Positions 1-5,488 of a DNA stretch of 5,892 bases are shown in pieces. A program made the position numbers and the translations under genes. This DNA is from an uncultured Bacteroidota bacterium (GTDB taxonomy: Bacteria > Bacteroidota > Bacteroidia > Chitinophagales > Chitinophagaceae), in contig CAILMA010000638.1 in assembly GCA_903835145.1 (NCBI GenBank), positions 1 to 5,892 of the forward strand, written 5' to 3'. Every line of letters begins with the position of its first letter. The stretch's first letter is position 1. The notes beneath the pieces were generated by a model, which did not search any database, was not told where the DNA came from, and saw only the letters and a list, made by a program, of their open reading frames with translations.

Positions 1-1929
1 ACTACATTAACTACTACCGGCACAGGTGGCTCATGGACAACCAGCGATGCCTCAGTGGCAACAGTAACTGGCGGTGGTTCAGTACACGGCGTTGGTGCAG
101 GTAGTGCCACTATTTCTTACACAGCTACCAACAGCTGCGGTACAGACTATGCTACAAAAATCATCATCGTTAGTCCACTGGCTGATGCAGGTACTTTAAG
201 CGGTACCTCACCAGTTTGTGCTACTGCTACTACTACTTATAGCACATCTGGCACCGGTGGTACTTGGACGAGCTCCAACACCGCAATAGCAACAGTTGAT
301 GCCGAAGGCAATGTCACTGGCGTTTCACCGGGCAGTGCTGCAATCTCTTACACAGTTACCAATACCTGTGGTACAGATAACAGCTCAAGAATTGTAATAA
401 TCTCAACTCCGCCATATGCTGCTGCAATAAGCGGTAGTTCTACCGTGGAAGCTGGTACAACCATTACACTTACCGACAGTACTTCAGGTGGTACCTGGAG
501 CAGTTCTAACGTAAGGTTAGCTACCGTTTCAAGCACTGGTGTTGTAACGGGTATTGCTACTGGTAGTGTTGTTATTTCTTATGCAGTTACCGGCAGTTGC
601 GGTACCAGCTATGCAACGCGTTCTGTAACCGTTACATTCGACTATGTACCTTATTTTACGGTCGGTTCAACTCAAACACTTGCGGTATGTTCTAACTTTA
701 TCAACTCTTCTATCAGTGCTAACTTACGTGCTGTTGACCTCGATCATGGTCAAACACTTACATGGAGTCTGCTTTCTGCACCTCACCATGGTACAGCGGT
801 TGTGGCTTACTCTACCGTGAGCACGGGCGCAGCTATCACGCCTCCAGGATTGTACTTCACACCAACTGCCGACTATTCAGGCACCGATTCTTTCGTTGTT
901 CAGATTTCTGATGGTACTACGTCTTCTAATACGCAATTCAATGTTACAGTACGTCCAATTCCAGCCCCACCAGTGGTAACCAGTGCAGCAAGAGCTGTTT
1001 GTATTGGTAGTTCCACTACGCTTTACGGTTCGCCTTCAGGTGGCACATGGTACAGAGGCACAGTAAACGTTACTTACACAAGTGATGGTGTAGTAACAGG
1101 CGTTACAGCCGGTATGGCATTAATGAACTACAAGATAGCAAGTGGTGGGTGCACAAATTCCACTAATTTTTACCTACCTGTCGACGCTCCGGGTGTAGTT
1201 AATGCTATAGTAGGCCCGAGTATAGTATGTACAGGTGCTGCTATTACATTGACAGATGCCGCAAGTGGTGGCACATGGGCCAGCAGCAATAGCAGTATCG
1301 CTACTGTAAGTGCTGGTGGTGTTGTTTCTGGTGTTGCCAACGGCAGTGTAACCATTTCTTATGTCTATACTTCTGGTTGCGGTGTTGTTACGGCTGCAAG
1401 AACTCAGTCCGTACAGGGCGTTCCTTCAACAGGTACATTTGCCGGTCCGGTTACAGTTGCCGTAGGTAATACTATACACATTGTTAGCCCAGTACTTGGT
1501 GGTGTTTGGAGCAGTGGAAGTCCGTCCATCGCTACCATTTCAAGTACTGGTTATGTTACTGGTGTATCTGTAGGTACAGTTAGCATAAGCTATACAACGT
1601 TTAACAATTGCTTTACCAACAGTGGTATTCGCACAGTAAGTGTTACCGGCAGCCGTGCTGATAACCAGCCTACTGTTGCAGCTACACAGGAAGCAGATGG
1701 TATCAAGGTTTACCCTAACCCTACAAACGGTATGGTTACTATTGAGCTTACGGGCAATACCCTGAGCACAACAGCTGTACTTACTGACATGACTGGTAAA
1801 GTAATAGACTCAAAGACAACTGACGAAAAATCACTTCAATTCAACATGACCAACCTTGCTTCAGGTATTTACATCCTCAATGTAAGTGCTGATGGCAAAT
1901 TGTATACTGAAAAAATTGTAGTAGAATAA
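1..1929 (+). CDS. Secreted Big_2/Ig-repeat protein with T9SS sorting domain (3' part, 5' end outside window)
   Basis: The frame is open from base 1, so the true start lies upstream and the GTG/Val at 55 is only an internal codon; 642 residues are visible. What is seen: six Ig-like modules with the core GGTWSSSN..IATV...G.VTGV..G...ISY, starting near nt 25, 256, 487, 1039, 1267 and 1498. A different module at about 644-963 carries DLDHGQTLTW and YSGTDSF, typical of Big_9/cadherin-like domains. Several Big_2-like modules carry two Cys (VC near the start, CGT near the end) that could form a disulfide. The C-terminus (1702-1926) begins IKVYPNPTNG and ends in a basic, hydrophobic strand, as in type A T9SS sorting domains. 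Known for the family: such proteins are exported by Sec, cross the outer membrane by T9SS and are released or anchored at the surface. An adhesin or structural role is likely, but no enzymatic domain is visible in this part and the substrate is unknown. A terminator follows directly. Confidence 0.9.
   Translation, partial: TTLTTTGTGGSWTTSDASVATVTGGGSVHGVGAGSATISYTATNSCGTDYATKIIIVSPLADAGTLSGTSPVCATATTTYSTSGTGGTWTSSNTAIATVDAEGNVTGVSPGSAAISYTVTNTCGTDNSSRIVIISTPPYAAAISGSSTVEAGTTITLTDSTSGGTWSSSNVRLATVSSTGVVTGIATGSVVISYAVTGSCGTSYATRSVTVTFDYVPYFTVGSTQTLAVCSNFINSSISANLRAVDLDHGQTLTWSLLSAPHHGTAVVAYSTVSTGAAITPPGLYFTPTADYSGTDSFVVQISDGTTSSNTQFNVTVRPIPAPPVVTSAARAVCIGSSTTLYGSPSGGTWYRGTVNVTYTSDGVVTGVTAGMALMNYKIASGGCTNSTNFYLPVDAPGVVNAIVGPSIVCTGAAITLTDAASGGTWASSNSSIATVSAGGVVSGVANGSVTISYVYTSGCGVVTAARTQSVQGVPSTGTFAGPVTVAVGNTIHIVSPVLGGVWSSGSPSIATISSTGYVTGVSVGTVSISYTTFNNCFTNSGIRTVSVTGSRADNQPTVAATQEADGIKVYPNPTNGMVTIELTGNTLSTTAVLTDMTGKVIDSKTTDEKSLQFNMTNLASGIYILNVSADGKLYTEKIVVE
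25..1650 (+). repeat. Array of six Big_2-like protein repeats, 231-bp period
   Basis: The GG(T/S)W motif that opens each module recurs at nt 25, 256, 487, 1039, 1267 and 1498. Spacings are 231, 231, 552, 228 and 231 bp. The 552-bp step equals one 231-bp unit plus 321 bp, which matches the inserted Big_9-like module. The copies differ at many codons, so these are diverged duplications rather than recent ones. The modules with openings at 487 and 1498 lack the first of the two repeat cysteines. Confidence 0.85.
1702..1926 (+). other. T9SS type A C-terminal sorting domain
   Basis: About 75 residues running from IKVYPNPTNG through LTDMTGKVI and LASGIYILNVSADGK to the end, KIVVE. The YPNP motif, the central TGK turn and the GIYIL strand are the hallmarks of the TIGR04183-type sorting domain. 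The family is known to direct cargo through the type IX outer-membrane translocon, usually with cleavage of the domain. Confidence 0.92.
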
Positions 1930-1952
1930 AACAAAAGTTGCTATCATTTTAT

Positions 1953-1988
1953 AAAATGCGGGTGCCGGTTGGTGCCCGCATTTTTTTT
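1953..1988 (+). terminator. Intrinsic terminator of the secreted repeat protein gene
   Basis: A perfect 10-bp stem (AAAATGCGGG with CCCGCATTTT) is extended inward by four pairs, two of them G-T, closing on the loop GGTT. Eight T residues begin within the 3' arm and run to 1988. It lies 24 nt after the stop codon. Confidence 0.9.
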
Positions 1989-2049
1989 GTGTCATAAAGG
2001 TGAAAATGCGGCCTTCATCTTACTATCGAAAGATTCAATATAGTTTGCA

Positions 2050-2078
2050 TTGTTTTGTTTAATGTTTTTGTATTTTTG
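2050..2078 (+). promoter_or_regulatory. Candidate Bacteroidota promoter for the DUF2805 gene
   Basis: TATTTTTG at 2071-2078 fits the Bacteroidota -7 consensus TAnnTTTG, and a TTG at 2050-2052 lies 18 nt upstream, within the usual spacing for the -33 element. The tract is very T-rich, so chance matches are possible. It would give a leader of roughly 85-90 nt before the ATG at 2170. Confidence 0.5.
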
Positions 2079-2169
2079 TTAAACAAAATACCCCAATTCT
2101 GTGCTAATAATGTACAGACGGTATTTTAGATGTATAAAAACAGAACCTTACTAATTTTAATCAATAACC

Positions 2170-2520
2170 ATGGTACCTGACTACGATACCCCTTCTTTTT
2201 TCACCGGCTCGCCGGATATCGCCGATGCAGTCATTGAATCAAGCGAAACAGCGCTAACTACAATCGACATCGATAGAATCATTGAAATGGCATGGGAAGA
2301 CCGCACGCCATTCGATGCCATAAAATACCAGTTCGGATTAACGGAAAGTGACGTGCGCAAGCTCATGAAAGAGCAGCTGAAATTTCGCAGCTATAAATTA
2401 TGGCGCGCGCGTGTTGAAGCCTGTAAAACTAAACACCAGAAAACCCGCTCTCAAGACATCGACCGCTTCAAGTGCACACGCCAACGCGCCATCACAAACA
2501 ACAAAATTTCAAAACGATGA
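2170..2520 (+). CDS. DUF2805 / TIGR03643 family protein
   Basis: A 116-residue basic protein of unknown function. Residues about 31-116 match the family from memory: IDRIIEMAWEDRTPFDAI, then QFGLTESDVRKLMK, LKFRSYKLWRARV, TKH, and the end motif RFKC..QRAI.NNKISKR. The AIKYQFGLTESDVRKLMKEQ stretch resembles a helix-turn-helix, which with the basic tail suggests nucleic-acid binding; this is inference only. The first 30 residues are a less conserved acidic leader. It looks full length because the C-terminal KISKR motif is present. The ATG at 2170 is the first in frame after the candidate promoter; no clear ribosome binding site is seen, as is normal for this phylum. The flavin reductase gene follows 154 bp later with no terminator between, so the two may be co-transcribed. 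From general knowledge, family members often sit near photolyase/cryptochrome and flavin-reductase genes. Confidence 0.88.
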   Translation: MVPDYDTPSFFTGSPDIADAVIESSETALTTIDIDRIIEMAWEDRTPFDAIKYQFGLTESDVRKLMKEQLKFRSYKLWRARVEACKTKHQKTRSQDIDRFKCTRQRAITNNKISKR

Positions 2521-2674
2521 TGGCAACAACAGGACCTCAGGCAACCCCAATCTAAACTTCGGCGAAACCAGCCGAACAAAAACGTTATCCACTAACACCG
2601 GAAAACAACAATTGACCTTCCAACAACAAACCGCACAATAGTAAGCGGGGACCCAAAAATATTGACATCAAAAA

Positions 2675-3319
2675 ATGAACAGAACAGAATACTACAGCAA
2701 GGACATACTTGCATTTGAACAGCGTTACAGAGCAGTGTTTATCAATGCACTGGGAGGCTTCAAGAGCCTTTCGCTCATTGGAACCCGCAACAGAAAGGGC
2801 CAAAGCAATCTCGCTGCATTCAACTCATTTGTTCATATCGGCGCCAACCCTCCGCTATTCGGTTTTATCATTCGCCCAGATTCTGTTGAGCGGCACACCC
2901 TTGATAACATCCTCGAGACCCGGATATTCACTGTTAACCACGTGCGCGAGGGTTTTTACAAAGCCGCACACCAGACATCCGCCCGTTACCCCGGCGACGT
3001 ATCAGAATTTGATGCAACAGACCTTACCGAAGAAAACATCCCCGGCTACTACGCACCCTTCGTAGCGGAGAGTTATGTAAAGATAGGCGCAACGTTCCGG
3101 CAGAAAATAGACATTGAGCTCAACGGCACCATCATGATCATCGCCGAGATAACATACGTGTCCATACCTACAGAAACACTCCAGCCCGATGGCTTCGTAG
3201 ACCTCGAAAAAGCCGGCACCATCACCTGCTCTGGTCTCGATAGCTACCACCTCACCCGCCGCATCGCCCGCCTCACCTATGCCAAACCGGGCACTATGCC
3301 AGAGGAAATTGCGACGTAA
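2675..3319 (+). CDS. Flavin reductase family protein (RutF/DIM6-NTAB-like, FMN-binding split barrel)
   Basis: 214 residues, the usual length for the Bacteroidota subgroup. Residues about 25-190 form the flavin-reductase-like split barrel. Recognisable blocks are SNLAAFNSFVHIGANPPLFG (44-63), which normally contacts the flavin, FTVNHV (85-90), HQTSARYP (99-106), LNGTI (149-153), and the end block GLDSYHLTRRIARLTYAKP (187-205). Family knowledge: these cytoplasmic proteins bind FMN and often reduce flavin with NAD(P)H to supply partner monooxygenases or other flavoproteins; the partner here is unknown. The ATG at 2675 follows an A-rich stretch without a Shine-Dalgarno and precedes all conserved blocks. 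No promoter of the TAnnTTTG class is evident between 2521 and 2674, so transcription from the DUF2805 promoter is likely. No motif is missing and the gene appears functional. Confidence 0.9.
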   Translation: MNRTEYYSKDILAFEQRYRAVFINALGGFKSLSLIGTRNRKGQSNLAAFNSFVHIGANPPLFGFIIRPDSVERHTLDNILETRIFTVNHVREGFYKAAHQTSARYPGDVSEFDATDLTEENIPGYYAPFVAESYVKIGATFRQKIDIELNGTIMIIAEITYVSIPTETLQPDGFVDLEKAGTITCSGLDSYHLTRRIARLTYAKPGTMPEEIAT

Positions 3320-3453
3320 TTGCTGCGATAATCATCCATTTTATTTAGACGCACTATTTGCCCGGTGCAATCGTGTTCATCTATACAAACAATTTGAGTT
3401 AGAGTAGTCGCACCCTCGAACCAAAGAATACATTGAACAAATAATAAATTTGA

Positions 3454-3491
3454 TTCGCGAACAGTAATTCTATGAAATATGCTTAACTTTG
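3454..3491 (+). promoter_or_regulatory. Candidate promoter and operator of the first TA module
   Basis: TAACTTTG at 3484-3491 is an exact match to the -7 consensus TAnnTTTG, 19 nt before the antitoxin ATG. No TTG occurs at the expected -33 distance. Instead a perfect palindrome TTCGCGAA (3454-3461) sits close to the -33 area and could be an operator, since TA modules commonly repress themselves. The operator role is inference. Confidence 0.45.
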
Positions 3492-3510
3492 ATACATAGG
3501 ATATAAATTT

Positions 3511-3738
3511 ATGTTGGTAACACCTTCGGTAAGTAACATTCAGCAGGAACTTTTAAAATTGTACGCTTCCGATATCGCTGATTTTGATTTGGTAAACACA
3601 AAACGTTACCTCGCAAAATATTTTGCTTCCAAAGCTATTGCCCAGGCCGACGACATATGGGAGCAAAAAGGGTATGGCAATGAAAAAATGAACAACTGGC
3701 TCACAGAAAACGACTCTGATGCTAAATGTAGTCATTGA
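3511..3738 (+). CDS. Antitoxin of a PIN-family TA module (toxin broken)
   Basis: A 75-residue protein with the pattern NIQQELLKLYASDIADFDLVN, then RYLAKYFASKAIAQADDIWE and MNNWLTEN. This pattern matches small Bacteroidota antitoxins encoded just upstream of PIN-domain toxins, recognised from memory. The middle is predicted helical and probably dimerises and binds DNA, while the C-terminal part would wrap the toxin. The reading frame is complete and its 3' end overlaps the toxin start by 20 bp, an overlap typical of TA operons that couples translation. The ATG at 3511 is the only in-frame Met ahead of the conserved QQELLKLY block. A TAnnTTTG promoter element lies 19 nt upstream. The toxin that follows is a deletion remnant, so the antitoxin is now effectively an orphan. 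Whether it is still expressed and folded cannot be told from sequence. Confidence 0.75.
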   Translation: MLVTPSVSNIQQELLKLYASDIADFDLVNTKRYLAKYFASKAIAQADDIWEQKGYGNEKMNNWLTENDSDAKCSH

Positions 3739-3897
3739 CACTAATGTTCTCGTCATTACATTGCTACTGTTGCTCAGTATCTCGTCACACACGATGCTCA
3801 TTTTTCTATCTTGAGGACGATTCGGTTCCCGACCGTCAGTACCATCAAGATGGACCAATTTCAAAAAATCTTCCCCAATGAGTTACAGTCTCTTTAA
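3719..3897 (+). pseudogene. PIN-domain toxin remnant with internal deletion and frame change
   Basis: From the ATG at 3719 the sequence reads MLNVVIDTNVLV, the standard N-terminus of PIN-family TA toxins (TIGR00305-like) with the first catalytic Asp in VIDTN. After about nt 3754 this frame degenerates and stops at 3812-3814, giving only 31 residues. In the next frame, from about 3757, the sequence reads IATVAQYLVTHDAHFSIL, RFPTVSTIKMDQF, and stops at 3895-3897. That is the C-terminal part of the same family, including the THD Asp. Full-length members have about 135-145 residues, so roughly 80-90 residues are missing from the middle, including the central acidic residues needed for RNA cleavage; the estimate rests on remembered family length. 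A functional RNase cannot be made. The junction lies near 3752-3762. The last 20 bp overlap the start of the DUF4240 gene. Confidence 0.82.
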
Positions 3898-4918
3898 TAG
3901 AGAGTTGATACAAAGGAATAAAGAACGGGAAAAAGCCGGGCTTAATACCTTAACTATGGACGAAGCAAATGAGCTTATTATTGATCACTGGTGGAAACAA
4001 AAGAAATACAATGAAATCATTAACTATGTTCTGGAGAATTGGGATGCTGGAAATAGCGATGTAGTTGCGCTTCCCATATTGGAAAAATTTATTGAGCAAA
4101 GAGAGTGTACTTTATTTGTTCGTTTCTGGAAAGGAATCTTGCGGCAAAGGATTGAAAATGTTTGGAGCTTTAAAGGTTATAAGCCTACTATAGAACTCCT
4201 GGAATACCTGGAGAATCTGGATCTTTCCGGTTTTAATCCGTACCACAGCACAGAGCCTCCTGACAGACAACTGGCACATCACCGGAAATTTGCTTTAGAA
4301 GGGATAACAACATACATGGAAGGACTCAAAAAACTTGGACTTCAACAGGAGCAAACAAAGGCAGCGTTGCTCTACGAACAGGTTTATAAATTGGCGCGAC
4401 CCATACCTAAACCGGCAACTGATAAAAGGAAAATTGACGAAAACATATTCTGGCTATTAATCGATGAATCGCGTGCTGGGACTACTAACAGCGGCGATTT
4501 CATTGAAAATTTGCGCAATAAACTCGAGCACTTCCCCGAAAAAGAATTGAAGAACTTTGACAAATGGTTTATACGTTGTGTCAACGACCTCAATTCGTGG
4601 GACCAATGGGCGCTTGCATACATTGTTCGCGGCGGATGCGGTGATGATGAATTTGATTATTACCGGGCGTGGGTTGTTTCACTGGGTAGGAAGGCATTTG
4701 AAACCGTAAAATCAATGGACGAGTCAAGGCTGACGTCCTTATTCACAGAAGACCCTCAATTGGAGCAGTTATACTATCTCGCTGCCGACCTATATGAGTT
4801 AAGAACCGGAGACATTTATACTCCGCCACTTGTAAAACCAAACAAAATCACCGGATCCAAGTGGACCGAAGAACAATTGGAACAGACCTATCATTCGTTG
4901 TTTCAGTTATTCAGGTAA
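3878..4918 (+). CDS. DUF4240 domain protein with long helical N-terminal extension
   Basis: 346 residues, soluble, with no signal peptide or membrane segment. Residues about 186-290 match DUF4240 (PF14024): ENIFWLLIDESRAG, then NFDKWFIRCVNDLNSWDQWA, AYIVRGGCGDDEFDYYRAW (248-265) and VSLGRKAFETV. The domain's function is unknown. Residues 1-180 are rich in helix formers and aromatic residues and look like an alpha-helical repeat or solenoid; I do not recognise the family. A proline-rich linker (ARPIPKPATDKRK) separates the halves. The ATG at 3878 is the first start codon after the frame-2 stop at 3812-3814, and it lies inside the 3' end of the toxin remnant. Met27 at 3956 is an alternative start. 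With no TAnnTTTG element close upstream, the gene may be read from the TA promoter at 3484. Its sequence is more AT-rich than the flavin reductase gene. Plausible roles linked to conflict or immunity are speculation. Confidence 0.8.
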   Translation: MSYSLFNRELIQRNKEREKAGLNTLTMDEANELIIDHWWKQKKYNEIINYVLENWDAGNSDVVALPILEKFIEQRECTLFVRFWKGILRQRIENVWSFKGYKPTIELLEYLENLDLSGFNPYHSTEPPDRQLAHHRKFALEGITTYMEGLKKLGLQQEQTKAALLYEQVYKLARPIPKPATDKRKIDENIFWLLIDESRAGTTNSGDFIENLRNKLEHFPEKELKNFDKWFIRCVNDLNSWDQWALAYIVRGGCGDDEFDYYRAWVVSLGRKAFETVKSMDESRLTSLFTEDPQLEQLYYLAADLYELRTGDIYTPPLVKPNKITGSKWTEEQLEQTYHSLFQLFR

Positions 4919-5067
4919 AGTAGCTTGATTTGTGGTGTTAGCAGTTTTCTATTTCTTGGCTGCATTGTGTCAATATTGGGCAGGAACAATGTGCTTTCTT
5001 GTTGAGACGAAGTGCAATCAAGAAAAATCCAAAGAACTATTTTTGATTTAAATGTTAGTTTTGAACT

Positions 5068-5205
5068 ATGTCAAGCGCAAAAATAGACTTTACATCCTTA
5101 GAAGATTTCTATTCGAAAATAGAATTATATAGTGCGGAAACATCCAATGACGTTTCTAACGCGCTAATCAGGCTAAACGGAAAAATTTTCGAACTATTTT
5201 GTTGA
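5068..5205 (+). CDS. Possible small protein or gene fragment, 45 residues
   Basis: The frame reads MSSAKIDFTSLEDFYSKI at the start and ends RLNGKIFELFC, then TGA at 5203-5205. The composition is protein-like, with amphipathic spacing and few rare codons, but I recognise no family. The final 11 codons lie inside the 44-bp repeat, whose second copy has GGG where this one has the stop, so this may be a truncated gene whose product once ran on. TAGTTTTG at 5056-5063 fits the -7 consensus, but it is only 4 nt before the ATG and would imply a leaderless message. Expression is doubtful. Confidence 0.3.
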   Translation: MSSAKIDFTSLEDFYSKIELYSAETSNDVSNALIRLNGKIFELFC

Positions 5206-5214
5206 GGATTTGAA
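5171..5214 (+). repeat. 44-bp direct repeat, copy A (upstream of second TA module)
   Basis: It begins GGCTAAACGGAAAAATTTTC and ends GGATTTGAA. The first 22 bases are identical to copy B at 5848-5891, and the whole is 39/44 identical. It contains the near-palindrome GAAAAATTTTC. Sequence just upstream of the two copies does not match, so the left boundary is sharp. Confidence 0.85.
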
Positions 5215-5242
5215 GGCGATAATGGAATACTAAGTTATTCCT

Positions 5243-5266
5243 TAACTTTGTGAAAACGCATCAAAG
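5243..5266 (+). promoter_or_regulatory. Candidate promoter and operator of the second TA module
   Basis: TAACTTTG at 5243-5250 matches TAnnTTTG exactly and lies 24 nt before the antitoxin ATG. No TTG is found at the normal -33 distance. An imperfect inverted repeat, CTTTGTG with CATCAAAG (5246-5266), overlaps the -7 element and the expected start of transcription, a position suited to autorepression by the antitoxin. The operator role is inferred. Confidence 0.45.
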
Positions 5267-5274
5267 ACAATATA

Positions 5275-5478
5275 ATGAGTACGATTTTGATAAATGTAGA
5301 TGATAAATCTTCGGCAAAATTGTTTCTTGACCTTGCGAGGAAAATGCATTTCAAAGCCAGATTGCTGAACGATGAGCAAAAAGAGGATTTGGCTTTGCTT
5401 TCAATGATGAAAGAGCGGAGCGAAGAGCCTTCTTTGCCTGTAGATAGCGCACTGAGTATTTTAAGTAAGCAAAAATAA
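5275..5478 (+). CDS. Antitoxin of a RelE/ParE-type TA module (toxin has in-frame stop)
   Basis: 67 residues beginning MSTILINVDDKSSAKLFLDLARKM and ending in an acidic and hydrophobic tail (LPVDSALSILSKQK). The opening beta strand with an acidic turn, followed by a helix, resembles the small antitoxins that precede RelE-like toxins in Bacteroidota. The short C-terminal segment would be the toxin-binding part. The exact family is not recognised, and the assignment rests mainly on its size and on the RelE-like frame that starts 10 bp after its stop. A TAnnTTTG element and an inverted repeat lie upstream, and the ATG at 5275 is preceded by an A-rich tract (ACAATATA) with no Shine-Dalgarno. The reading frame is intact. 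The unit lies between two 44-bp direct repeats. Confidence 0.72.
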   Translation: MSTILINVDDKSSAKLFLDLARKMHFKARLLNDEQKEDLALLSMMKERSEEPSLPVDSALSILSKQK

Positions 5479-5488
5479 TGATCCGCTG

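Larger units (their letters stand above)
4919..5274. other. AT-rich stretch between DUF4240 and the second TA module
   Basis: About 356 bp without a confidently called gene. It holds a 7-bp inverted repeat, TTTCTTG (4995-5001) with CAAGAAA (5019-5025), that lacks a T-tract and is a poor terminator. It also holds a short ORF (5068-5205), a small hairpin TTCTATT/AATAGAA (5107-5124) inside that ORF, one copy of the 44-bp repeat (5171-5214), and the promoter of the second TA module. The first 150 bases show nothing recognisable. Confidence 0.6.

Noticed and set aside
2411..2641. 76-codon open frame overlapping the 3' end of the DUF2805 gene
   Set aside because: It is out of frame with a well-supported gene, and its tail is low-complexity Thr/Asn/Gln from a CAA/ACA-rich stretch; no family resemblance.
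2521..2674. Possible small DUF2256 zinc-ribbon gene between DUF2805 and the flavin reductase
   Set aside because: Such a gene is sometimes found in this context, but no frame here shows the CxxC pairs; the only short frame from 2520 ends after 11 residues.
2709..3065. 118-codon open frame inside the flavin reductase gene
   Set aside because: It is a shadow of the conserved flavin reductase frame and does not resemble a protein family.
3553..3864. Minus-strand open frame of 103 codons opposite the first TA module
   Set aside because: It lies opposite a recognised antitoxin and toxin remnant, and its composition is that of antisense coding DNA.
5068..5205. Barstar-like inhibitor suggested by the LEDFYSKI stretch
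   Set aside because: The resemblance is limited to a few residues, and the later conserved barstar core is absent in 45 residues.
5171..5214. Integron attC-like site
   Set aside because: GCTAAAC and GTTGAGG loosely resemble the core-site patterns RYYYAAC and GTTRRRY but do not fit fully, and copy B lacks the GTTGAGG part; no integrase is visible.
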